From Pseudomonadota bacterium (GTDB lineage: Bacteria > Myxococcota_A > Polyangia > Polyangiales > Ga0077539): a stretch of 7,842 nt of DNA. Shown here piece after piece: positions 1 through 5,726 of the stretch (its first letter is position 1; each line of letters starts with the position of its first letter). The stretch covers positions 1 to 7,842 of the forward strand of contig JAEYZO010000709.1 of the NCBI GenBank assembly GCA_023428035.1, written 5' to 3'. The translations under genes and the position numbers were made by a program. The notes under the pieces are model-generated. The model was not told the DNA's origin, did no database searches, and saw only the letters and a program-made list of their open reading frames with translations.

Positions 1-366
1 CTGGGGAGCTCCCCCGGCGCGGCGGAGGCGGTGGGCGTCGACGCGGCGCGCACGACGACGGTGGCGATGTTCCTGAGCGGCGCGCTCGCGGGCCTCGCGG
101 GGACGCACCACGTCCTCGGGGTGAAGGGCTACGCGCAGCAGGGGCTCGGGTCGGGCGTGGGCTTCGTGGGCATCGCCGTCGCGATGCTGGGCGGGCGGAG
201 CGCGCTTGGGGTGGTGCTGGCGGCGCTGTTGTTCGGCGCGCTCGCGCAGGGCGGACTGGTGGTGAACGCGCTGGTTCCGGCCGACGTGCTCGCGGTGGCG
301 CAGGCGGCGACCATCGTGGCCGTGGCCGCGGCGGGGGCGTCGGGGCTGCGGCGCGCCGAGGGCTGA
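1..366 (+). CDS. ABC transporter permease, C-terminal fragment (BPD_transp_2, nucleoside/BmpC-type)
   Basis: The frame is open from the first base and ends at TGA 364-366, so these are the last 121 residues of a longer permease whose start lies outside the window. The reading S-P-G-A-A-E-A-V-G-V-D followed by R-T, then SGALAGLAG and later GFVGIAVAMLGG and LGVVLAALLFGAL, is the conserved C-terminal part of the branched-chain/sugar/nucleoside permease superfamily. It is closest in style to nucleoside-type importers. Three hydrophobic stretches are visible, at about residues 22-42, 54-84 and 96-112 of the fragment. In the cell it would form part of the inner-membrane channel of an importer with an ATPase and a substrate-binding lipoprotein, presumably encoded upstream. 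The substrate cannot be read from this fragment. It ends only 11 bp from the convergent gene that follows. Confidence 0.85.
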   Translation: MGSSPGAAEAVGVDAARTTTVAMFLSGALAGLAGTHHVLGVKGYAQQGLGSGVGFVGIAVAMLGGRSALGVVLAALLFGALAQGGLVVNALVPADVLAVAQAATIVAVAAAGASGLRRAEG

Positions 367-377
367 GCCCGCGATCG

Positions 378-1157
378 TCAGGTCGCCGCGGGGCCGTCGC
401 GAACGACGTAGCGCGAGCGGTCGGAGACGAGCAGACGGATCTGCGCGCGCAGCCACCAGGCCGCAGCGGAGACGATGCAGGCGGGCACGAGGTAGGTCAG
501 GTAGCCGGCCCGGGGCGCGAGGATGGCCGCGACCGCGCAGCCCAGGACGAAGGCGAAGATCTTCGAGCCGCGGAGCACCGACGACTCCCACGCGGTCTCG
601 CGCACGGCCTCGGGGGCGTTCGAGAGGACGGCGCTCAGCGCGACGGAGAAGTCCGTGAGGGGGCCGGTCATGTGGGTGGTGCGGACGATCATCCCCGTGG
701 TGGTGGCCACCGAGGCGTTCTGCAGGCCCATCGCGAAGGCCAGGATCGCGAGGAGGATGAAGTCGCCCGTGGTCTCGACGGTCTGCCCGAAGGGGCCGAA
801 GGCGCCTTGCAGCCCCAGCACCACGACGAGCAGGAGGCACCCGGCGACCATGAAGAGCGGCGCCGCGGGCCAGGGCTCGAGGTCGTTCACCCGCCGGCCG
901 TCGATGAGCCGGAACGACAGCATCGCCCCGAGCACGAACGACACGGCGACGAGCACGTAGTCGAGCAGCAGGTGGAGCCGGGCGTAGTCGGCGCCGATGA
1001 GGGTGAGCGTGCCCGTGACGTGGGTGACGTAGCGGCGGCACGCGGCGAGGGTGGTCGCGTTCACCATCCCCGCGGAGAAGCTCATCGCGAGCCAGACGCC
1101 GTACATCTTGCGGTCGTGAACCGCGGCCGCTTCGAGGATCGGGGAGAGCTGCGCCAT
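378..1157 (-). CDS. DUF1275 (YoaK-type) integral membrane protein
   Basis: This is a 259-residue polytopic membrane protein with about six hydrophobic segments (roughly residues 20-40, 63-85, 98-120, 130-150, 197-215, 218-236). It has the DUF1275 hallmarks AFAMGLQNA at 140-148 and two related blocks, G-x-x-N-A followed by T-H-V/M-T-G-x-L-T. These are N33-A34 with THVTG 45-49, and N147-A148 with THMTG 161-165, so the protein looks like an internal duplication. The biochemical role of the family is unknown. I chose the ATG at 1155-1157. It gives a length close to the family norm (about 220-250), and the hydrophobic core begins soon after. A GTG at 1245-1247 would add 30 Pro/Arg-rich residues and has no ribosome binding site. 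No clear Shine-Dalgarno precedes 1157 either, but AGAGTA at 1171-1176 (TACTCT on the coding strand) could be a -10 element. It lies 130 bp downstream of the cysteine-rich gene on the same strand and may be co-transcribed with it. Confidence 0.82.
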   Translation of the reverse strand: MAQLSPILEAAAVHDRKMYGVWLAMSFSAGMVNATTLAACRRYVTHVTGTLTLIGADYARLHLLLDYVLVAVSFVLGAMLSFRLIDGRRVNDLEPWPAAPLFMVAGCLLLVVVLGLQGAFGPFGQTVETTGDFILLAILAFAMGLQNASVATTTGMIVRTTHMTGPLTDFSVALSAVLSNAPEAVRETAWESSVLRGSKIFAFVLGCAVAAILAPRAGYLTYLVPACIVSAAAWWLRAQIRLLVSDRSRYVVRDGPAAT

Positions 1158-1287
1158 CGACGGGGCGGGGAGAGTACCCGTTGAACGCGAGCGGGAGCGA
1201 GGTCTCGCGGGTGCGGCAGGATGACGCTCGGGCGCCCGTGCCCCCACCTTAGGAGGTCGAGATCGAGGGCGGTCGGAATCGCCGGAC

Positions 1288-2034
1288 TTACTCGGGCGCC
1301 GCGCACACCACCCGGTCGGCGTCGACGCGGCACACGTCGCCGCGAGAGGCTCCGCAGGCGGAGGCGCGGCGGGTGGCGAGGCAGTTGAACCCGCAGTGAC
1401 GTCCGTCGCTCGCGGCGAGGCAGGCGCGCTCGCTCGCCGGGTCGTAGGTGACGGCGGGGGTCTCGAGCGGCGGGTCCCAGCAGGTGAGCGGGCCTCCCTG
1501 GTGCTGGCAGACGCCGTCGGGGGTCTGCGCGCAGCGCAAGGCGCCCTGCCACGACTCGCAGCGGTAGCCGCAGGCGACGCGGTCGCTGGCCTCGATGCAC
1601 GACGCGCGCGGGGTGCGCTGGCCGCGGGCGAGGATCACCTCGGCGGGCGGGTCCCAGCACGCGAGGCGCCCGCCGTTGATGCTGCACGCGCCGAAGGGGG
1701 TCTGCGCGCAGCCAGCCTTGTCGCTGCCGACGACGCAGTGGTAGCCGCACGCGGTCTGCCCCCAATTGGTGACGCACGACGGCGCCGGCACGCGCTCGTA
1801 GACGCGGCGCAGGAGGGCGGGCGGGTCCCAGCACGCGACGACGCCCGCGGCGGTGGTGCACACGCCCTCGGCGGTCTGCGCGCAGCGCACCTGGCCCTCG
1901 GCGCCGACGCATCGGTAGCCGCAGGCCGTCTGGCCGGAGCTGGTGAGGCAGTCGACGGCCCGCGCGTCGACCGCCGCGAGCGTGGCGCACAGCGCCGCGA
2001 GAACCCACCGTCGCGCCCATCGCGAAACGACCAT
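1288..2034 (-). CDS. Exported protein with four six-cysteine repeats (CWDPP repeats)
   Basis: This is a 248-residue protein with a signal peptide: n-region MVVSRWARRW, hydrophobic core about 10-22, likely cleavage after DARA at 26. The mature part is four tandem repeats of 58-59 residues. Each has six cysteines at exactly C-x8-C-x3-C-x8-C-x7-C-x8-C: C29-C68, C87-C126, C146-C185 and C205-C244. Repeats 1-3 share ACGY-x-C, CAQT and CWDPP. Repeat 4 keeps the cysteines but has lost CAQT and WDPP, as terminal repeats often do. Even numbers and fixed spacing imply three disulfides per module, formed outside the cytoplasm. I recognise the repeat style from hypothetical proteins of myxobacteria but know no function. 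Binding or a structural envelope role is only a guess. The ATG at 2032-2034 is chosen because GGAGG (2045-2049) lies 10 nt upstream and the signal peptide starts there. An in-frame ATG at 2101-2103 would add 23 Arg/Gly-rich residues. Confidence 0.8.
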   Translation of the reverse strand: MVVSRWARRWVLAALCATLAAVDARAVDCLTSSGQTACGYRCVGAEGQVRCAQTAEGVCTTAAGVVACWDPPALLRRVYERVPAPSCVTNWGQTACGYHCVVGSDKAGCAQTPFGACSINGGRLACWDPPAEVILARGQRTPRASCIEASDRVACGYRCESWQGALRCAQTPDGVCQHQGGPLTCWDPPLETPAVTYDPASERACLAASDGRHCGFNCLATRRASACGASRGDVCRVDADRVVCAAPE

Positions 2035-2044
2035 CGGACTACCG

Positions 2045-2049
2045 CCTCC
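2045..2049 (-). promoter_or_regulatory. Shine-Dalgarno site for the cysteine-rich protein
   Basis: The plus strand reads CCTCC, which is GGAGG on the coding strand, 10 nt before the ATG at 2034. It favours 2034 over the in-frame upstream ATG at 2103, which has no comparable site. It is one of the few clear ribosome binding sites in the window. Confidence 0.55.
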
Positions 2050-2099
2050 ACGCGCGCGTCGGCGCCGACCCGCGACGCACAACGACAGAACGCTGCGGG

Positions 2100-2323
2100 T
2101 CATTCTCGCATGGAGTCGACGCAGCGGGCTCCGTGGGTATCCGCCACACCCTTCCAGGGCATCACCCCATGCCCTCCCAGGGCATCACCCCATGCCCTCC
2201 CAGGCCATGACCCCATGCCCTCCCAGGCCATCACCCCATGCCCTCCGAGGGCATGACCCCATGCCCTCCCAGGGCATCACCCCATGCCCTCCCAGGGCAT
2301 CACCCCATGCCCTCCCAGGGCAT
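2100..2323 (-). other. Candidate chain of overlapping micro-ORFs on the minus strand
   Basis: Read on the minus strand, each consensus unit encodes a complete 7-residue ORF, MPWEGMG. Its TGA shares one base with the next ATG (TGATG), and a GGGAGG lies 10 nt before that ATG. Starting from the ATG at 2323, the ORFs are 2323-2300 (MPWEGMG), 2300-2277 (MPWEGMG), 2277-2185 (30 residues, because units 5 and 3 have TCA in place of TGA), 2185-2162 (MPWEGMG) and 2162-2100 (20 residues, starting MPWKGV). The last stop overlaps the in-frame upstream ATG of the cysteine-rich gene (ATGA at 2100-2103). These readings are exact. That the chain is transcribed and translated is inference. It would need a promoter to the right of 2345. 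A palindromic repeat rich in CAT/ATG could produce the pattern by chance. Confidence 0.35.
2135..2151. repeat. Degenerate flanking hairpin copy (left)
   Basis: This 17-bp sequence begins GGGTATCCGC and ends ACACCC. It matches the right-hand flanking hairpin at 2341-2357 at 15 of 17 positions. The two differences break the stem, leaving GGGT/ACCC pairing. Its centre (2143) lies almost exactly one 23-bp step before the centre of the first array unit (2165.5), so it is probably a diverged array member. Confidence 0.6.
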
Positions 2324-2337
2324 CACCCCATGCCCTC
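2154..2337. repeat. Tandem array: eight 23-bp hairpin units
   Basis: Eight contiguous units start at 2154, 2177, 2200, 2223, 2246, 2269, 2292 and 2315. The core is arm AGGGCAT, loop CACCCC, arm ATGCCCT, then a CCC joint before the next unit. The arms are exact reverse complements. Each unit therefore forms a 7-bp stem with a 6-nt loop, or pairs with its neighbour as a 7-bp stem with a 3-nt loop (ATGCCCT-CCC-AGGGCAT). Units 1, 2, 6, 7 and 8 are identical. Units 3 and 4 have AGGCCAT, units 3 and 5 have GACCCC in the loop, and unit 5 begins CG instead of CC. Variants in the middle and identical units at the ends fit growth by replication slippage. A period of 23 is not a multiple of 3 and there are no unique spacers, so it is neither a plus-strand coding repeat nor a CRISPR array. 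Confidence 0.93.
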
Positions 2338-2340
2338 CGA

Positions 2341-2357
2341 GGGTATCCGCGATACCC
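2341..2357. repeat. Flanking perfect hairpin GGGTATC-CGC-GATACCC
   Basis: This is a perfect 7-bp stem with a 3-nt loop directly after the array. Its centre (2349) falls where a ninth unit would be centred (2349.5). The arms differ from those of the array but the dyad is intact. A near copy lies on the other side of the array at 2135-2151. Confidence 0.75.
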
Positions 2358-2360
2358 ACC

Positions 2361-2385
2361 GGGGCCTCCGCCGTGCGGAGGACCC
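2361..2385. repeat. Strong GC hairpin, CCTCCGC-CGT-GCGGAGG with outer GGG/CCC
   Basis: A 7-bp perfect stem (2365-2371 with 2375-2381) is extended by three more G-C pairs (2361-2363 with 2383-2385) across one G/A mismatch. Its centre (2373) is again one 23-24 bp step from the previous hairpin. No T-run follows on either strand, so it is not a standard intrinsic terminator. Confidence 0.7.
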
Positions 2386-2540
2386 TACCGCGTGGCCACT
2401 CGCCCGGGCACGGCGCGTCGGTGTCCCCGTACCGCTGCACGCGGAGCCAGCCCGGACTGCGCCCCGACGCACACCGCTCCGCCGACCGCCTCGCCGCCCT
2501 CGCCCTCCGCCCTGCCCCGCCCCGCGTGAGGGCGCCGTCG

Positions 2541-2546
2541 TGATAC
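2541..2546 (+). promoter_or_regulatory. Possible -10 element for the ABC-F gene
   Basis: TGATAC ends 9 nt before the GTG start at 2556, in otherwise very G+C-rich sequence. With no Shine-Dalgarno present, this spacing suits a -10 element for a leaderless mRNA. The heptamer GTGATAC occurs here (2540-2546) and again at the start codon itself (2556-2562). Confidence 0.22.
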
Positions 2547-2555
2547 ACGCGCGGC

Positions 2556-4175
2556 GTGATACGGCTCGATCAGGTCTCGAAGCAGCACGGCGCGCAGATC
2601 CTCTTCCTCGAGGCGTCGATGGGGGTGTTCCGCGGGGAGAAGGTCGGGCTCGTCGGCCCCAACGGCTCGGGCAAGTCCACCATCTTCCGCATGATCGTGA
2701 AGGAGGAGCTCCCCGACGCGGGCCAGGTCTCCATCGATCGGGGGATCACCATCGGGTACTTCTCGCAGGACGTGGGCGAGATGGCCGGGCGCACCGTGGT
2801 CGAAGAGGCCATGGCCGGCGCGGGGGCCGTGGCCGACGCCGCCCACGCCCTGCACCTCGTCGAGCAGGACCTCTCGGACCCTGACAAGGCCGACCAGATG
2901 GACGAGATCCTCGAGCGCTACGGCGTCGCCCAGGCGCGCTTCGAGGAGCTCGACGGCTACGCGCTCGAAGCCCGCGCCCGCGAGATCCTCGCCGGCCTCG
3001 GCTTCGCCGCCGAGGTGATGGACCGCGACGTCTCCACCCTCTCGGGCGGCTGGAAGATGCGCGTCGCCCTCGCGCAGATCCTCCTGAAGCGCCCCGACGC
3101 CCTCCTCCTCGACGAGCCCACCAACCACCTCGACATCGAGTCGATCCTCTGGCTGGAGCAGTTCCTCAAGGGCTTCGACGGCGGCCTCGTCATGACCTCC
3201 CACGACCGCGAGTTCATGAACCGCCTCGTCACCAAGATCGTCGAGATCGACGGCGGGGAGCTCACCACCTTCTCGGGCGACTACGACTTCTACGAGCGCC
3301 AGCGCGCCGTGCTCGCCGCCCAGCAAGAGGCCCAGTTCGCCCGCCAGCAGGCCATGCTCGCCAAGGAAGAGGCCTTCATCGCGCGCTTCAAGGCCCGCGC
3401 CTCGCACGCCGCGCAGGTGCAGTCGCGGGTGAAGAAGCTCGAGAAGATCGAGCGCGTCGAACCGCCCAAGCGCAGGCGCGTGATCGAGTTCGACTTCCGC
3501 CAACCCCCGCGCAGCGGCGAGGACGTCGCCAAGGTCGAGGGGGTGTCGAAGTCCTACGGGTCGCGCACCATCTATAAGGGCTTCGACATGTTGATCCGCC
3601 GGCGGGAGCGCTGGTGCGTGATGGGCGTGAACGGCGCGGGGAAATCCACCCTGCTCAAGATGATCGCGGGGGAGTCGCGCCCCGACGCGGGCGAGGTCAC
3701 CCTCGGCGCGAGCGTCTCCATGGGCTACTTCGCGCAGCACGCGATGGACCTCCTCTCGCCCACCGAGACGGTGATCGACGCGCTGCGGTCGCGCTTCCCC
3801 GGGGCCTCGCTGGGCTCGCTCAAGAGCCTCGCGGGGGCCTTCGGCTTCAGCGGAGACGACGTCGAGAAGTCGTGCCGCGTGCTGTCAGGCGGAGAGAAGG
3901 CCCGGCTGGTGCTCGCGCAGATGCTCTACGACCCGCCGAACTTCCTCGTGCTCGACGAGCCGACGAACCACCTCGACATGCAGACCAAGGAGACCCTCTT
4001 GAAGGCCCTGATCGATTTCGAGGGCACGATGATCTTCGTCTCCCACGACCGGCAGTTCCTCGGCGCGCTGTCGAACCGGGTGCTGGAGCTGTCCCCCGAG
4101 GGAGCGCGCGTCTACAACGGCGGCTACCGGGAGTACGTCGCGCAGACCGGCCGCGAGGCGCCGGGCGTGCGCTGA
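2556..4175 (+). CDS. ABC-F family ATPase (ribosome-associated, two nucleotide-binding domains)
   Basis: This is a 539-residue soluble protein with two ABC ATPase domains and no membrane segment, as in the ABC-F family (EttA, Uup, YbiT, antibiotic-resistance factors), which act on the ribosomal E site. Domain 1 has Walker A GPNGSGKST 34-42, signature LSGGW 162-166, Walker B with catalytic E187 in DEPTNHLD, and switch H216 in SHD. Domain 2 has GVNGAGKST 357-365, LSGGEKAR 443-450, E468 in DEPTNHLD, and H497 in SHD. The linker at about 245-315 is helical and basic, the expected tRNA-interacting region. A moderate insertion at about 90-135 corresponds to the Arm. The length resembles YbiT (about 530), but the subgroup is not settled, so resistance versus housekeeping cannot be decided. 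The GTG at 2556 fits the family N-terminus (MIRLDQVSK). No Shine-Dalgarno is visible, so a leaderless mRNA is possible. The stop is 4 bp from the convergent kinase gene. Confidence 0.92.
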   Translation: MIRLDQVSKQHGAQILFLEASMGVFRGEKVGLVGPNGSGKSTIFRMIVKEELPDAGQVSIDRGITIGYFSQDVGEMAGRTVVEEAMAGAGAVADAAHALHLVEQDLSDPDKADQMDEILERYGVAQARFEELDGYALEARAREILAGLGFAAEVMDRDVSTLSGGWKMRVALAQILLKRPDALLLDEPTNHLDIESILWLEQFLKGFDGGLVMTSHDREFMNRLVTKIVEIDGGELTTFSGDYDFYERQRAVLAAQQEAQFARQQAMLAKEEAFIARFKARASHAAQVQSRVKKLEKIERVEPPKRRRVIEFDFRQPPRSGEDVAKVEGVSKSYGSRTIYKGFDMLIRRRERWCVMGVNGAGKSTLLKMIAGESRPDAGEVTLGASVSMGYFAQHAMDLLSPTETVIDALRSRFPGASLGSLKSLAGAFGFSGDDVEKSCRVLSGGEKARLVLAQMLYDPPNFLVLDEPTNHLDMQTKETLLKALIDFEGTMIFVSHDRQFLGALSNRVLELSPEGARVYNGGYREYVAQTGREAPGVR

Positions 4176-4179
4176 GGGC

Positions 4180-5448
4180 TCAGTACCCCGGCAGGAAGCC
4201 CCGCTCCACCGCGGCGTAGTCGACCGCGACGTCGAGCCGCGCGAGCACCGAGTAGAAGCCGAACTGCAGGCGGTTCATCAGCGCCATCCCGGGCTTCATC
4301 GGCACGAAGCCCGAGTCGCGCTTCAAGAGCGCGGGCTTCACCGACGCCACGCTGCGTGTGAGCTCGGCCACCCACGGACGCGTGATGCGGAAGGGCGAGC
4401 CGAAGAGCGGCTCGAAGCACTGACGGATGTAGGTCTCGACGAAGGTCTGGTAGGCGCCGCCCTTGAGCCCCAGCATCTCTCCGAGGTGCCGCTTGAAGGC
4501 CTCTTCGTCGCGGGCGACGGCGTCGCGGTGGATCAGCCTCGCGCCTTCGAGGTGCTCGCCGTGGAGGTGCTGCACGCAGCCGAAGTCGAGGAAGGTCACG
4601 TCGCCCCCCTCGCGGAAGATGTAGTTGCCCGGGTGCGGGTCGGCGTTGAACATCTCGCCGACGAGGGTGCCCTTGAAGACGAAGCGCCACAGGGTCTCGG
4701 CCCACGCGCGCCGATCGGCCTCGCTCCTCGTCGCGGCCTCCTCCAGGGTGATCCCGCGGGCGAACTCGGTGGTGATGACCCTCTTGCCCGAGCGCTCACG
4801 GAGCACCTTCGGAACGTGGATGAGGGGGTCGCCCGAGTGCAGCGCCGCGAAGGCCTCCTGGCGGTCGGCCTCGAGGCTGTAGTCGAGCTCCTCGCGAAAG
4901 CGCTCGGCGATCTCGTCGAAGGTGCGCTTCGACTGGATGTGCCTCGGCGCGAAGGTCGAGACCATCCCCTCGAGGGAGCCCGCGTTCTTGAGGTCGCTCT
5001 CGACCGCGCCCGAGATGCCCGCGTGCTGCACCTTCACGGCGACCTCGCGGCCGTCGGGCATCGTCGCGCGGTGCACCTGCCCGATGGAGGCGCTCGCGAA
5101 GGGCCGCTCCTCCCAGGTCGTGAACAGCTCGGTGATGGGCGCGCCGAGCTCGGACTCGACGAGGGCGCGGGCCTCTTCGGGGGACGAGGTCGGGGCCGCC
5201 GCGCGCAACCCACGCAGCGCCGTCTCGTAGGCGTCGCGGTGCCCGTCGGGGACCATCCCGTCGACGTAGGAGGCCATCTGCCCGACCTTCGCGGCGAGGC
5301 CCCGCATCGAGCCGAGCACCTCGAGGGCCTGCTTCGCCGCGGCCTCGCCGGTGTCAGAGGTGAGCAGGCTCGCGCCGGTGCGCACGCCCAGCGAAGCCAT
5401 GCGCGCCATGCGCGCGAACCGCCCCTCAGGGATCTTCGTGTCGGTCAT
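4180..5448 (-). CDS. ABC1/AarF/UbiB-family atypical kinase
   Basis: This is a 422-residue member of the UbiB/ADCK atypical kinase-like family. Bacterial members support ubiquinone and other isoprenoid-lipid metabolism. The motifs appear in family order: KxGQ (K54-V-G-Q57), Ala-rich nucleotide loop FASASIGQVHRA from F117, lysine K139 in VAVKVQ, ExD motif E187-L-D189, catalytic loop NADPHPGN (N268-N275), and metal-binding D288 in LDFG. All key residues are present, so it should be active. It lacks the C-terminal pair of transmembrane helices of E. coli UbiB (about 546 residues), and no quinone gene is nearby, so I do not call it ubiB. The ATG at 5446-5448 is in an ATGA overlap with the upstream gene's stop, which indicates translational coupling. 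The open frame continues to 5721, but that part is Arg/Gly-rich, overlaps the upstream gene and is not credible protein. It is last in a four-gene operon. Confidence 0.88.
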   Translation of the reverse strand: MTDTKIPEGRFARMARMASLGVRTGASLLTSDTGEAAAKQALEVLGSMRGLAAKVGQMASYVDGMVPDGHRDAYETALRGLRAAAPTSSPEEARALVESELGAPITELFTTWEERPFASASIGQVHRATMPDGREVAVKVQHAGISGAVESDLKNAGSLEGMVSTFAPRHIQSKRTFDEIAERFREELDYSLEADRQEAFAALHSGDPLIHVPKVLRERSGKRVITTEFARGITLEEAATRSEADRRAWAETLWRFVFKGTLVGEMFNADPHPGNYIFREGGDVTFLDFGCVQHLHGEHLEGARLIHRDAVARDEEAFKRHLGEMLGLKGGAYQTFVETYIRQCFEPLFGSPFRITRPWVAELTRSVASVKPALLKRDSGFVPMKPGMALMNRLQFGFYSVLARLDVAVDYAAVERGFLPGY

Positions 5449-5726
5449 CGTTGAGCGCCGGGAGCATTGGCGCTCCCCGGCCTCGGGGCAATCCCCGAGC
5501 GGTCGAGGAGCTCGACCACGACCCACCCCAGCACCACCCCCGGGGCGACGAACACCAGCGCGAGGCGCAGCGCGAACAGCAACGCCGCGGCGAGCAGCGC
5601 CCCGGCCGTCACCCCTCCCGCCGCGAGCAGGCGCTCGACCACCCCCGCCCGTACGAGCCACCGGCACAGGCCCTCGTGCGCGAGCGCCGCCGCCGCGATC
5701 GCACCGAGGCGCCACGCCCACCTCAT
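5445..5726 (-). CDS. Small membrane protein, two predicted helices
   Basis: This is a 93-residue protein of unknown family. Residues 34-74 are strongly hydrophobic and fit two transmembrane helices (about 36-52 and 55-74) separated around R54. The start (residues 5-18) is weakly hydrophobic or amphipathic, and the last 19 residues are a Pro/Gly/Ala-rich tail. It is credible despite its size because its ATG overlaps the upstream stop (ATGA at 5723-5726) and its stop overlaps the kinase start (ATGA at 5445-5448). That locks three genes into a translationally coupled series. The two helices could stand in for the C-terminal membrane anchor missing from the kinase encoded next. That is inference from position and topology only. 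Confidence 0.72.
   Translation of the reverse strand: MRWAWRLGAIAAAALAHEGLCRWLVRAGVVERLLAAGGVTAGALLAAALLFALRLALVFVAPGVVLGWVVVELLDRSGIAPRPGSANAPGAQR

Larger units (their letters stand above)
2035..2555. other. Divergent intergenic region between cysteine-rich gene and ABC-F gene
   Basis: This 521-bp stretch separates two outward-facing genes and must hold both promoters. From left to right it holds the Shine-Dalgarno of the minus-strand gene (2045-2049), a more A/T-containing patch around 2089-2113, and a degenerate hairpin at 2135-2151. Next come eight 23-bp hairpin repeats at 2154-2337, two further hairpins at 2341-2357 and 2361-2385, and about 170 bp of C-rich sequence with no structure I can name. 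The plus-strand readings across it are open only because the repeat has no stops in that direction. They look non-coding (Pro/His/Arg-rich, with the repeat read in all three frames). No convincing sigma-70 -35/-10 pair was found. Confidence 0.7.

Noticed and set aside
2058..2069. Perfect 12-bp palindrome GTCGGCGCCGAC as an operator
   Set aside because: Short G+C palindromes are expected by chance several times in a window of this composition, and no second copy was seen.
1396..2256. Plus-strand open frame opposite the cysteine-rich gene
   Set aside because: It is Gly/Ala/Arg-rich shadow coding. The minus strand has the signal peptide and the exactly spaced cysteine repeats.
2154..2337. CRISPR array
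   Set aside because: The repeats are contiguous 23-bp units with no unique spacers, and there is no cas gene in the window.
2341..2385. Intrinsic terminator made of the two hairpins
   Set aside because: The stems are strong, but no T-run follows on either strand, and there is no upstream gene end nearby to terminate.
1943..2884. Long plus-strand open frame across the repeat array and the ABC-F start
   Set aside because: It is Pro/Arg/His-rich, reads the 23-bp repeat in all three frames, and overlaps the well-supported ABC-F gene in another frame.
2385..3740. 451-codon minus-strand open frame opposite the ABC-F gene
   Set aside because: It is a G+C-driven antisense shadow of a gene with complete ATPase motifs.
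5449..5721. N-terminal extension of the ABC1 kinase
   Set aside because: The extra 91 residues are Arg/Gly-rich and overlap the small membrane protein. The ATG at 5448 has the ATGA coupling and the expected N-terminus.
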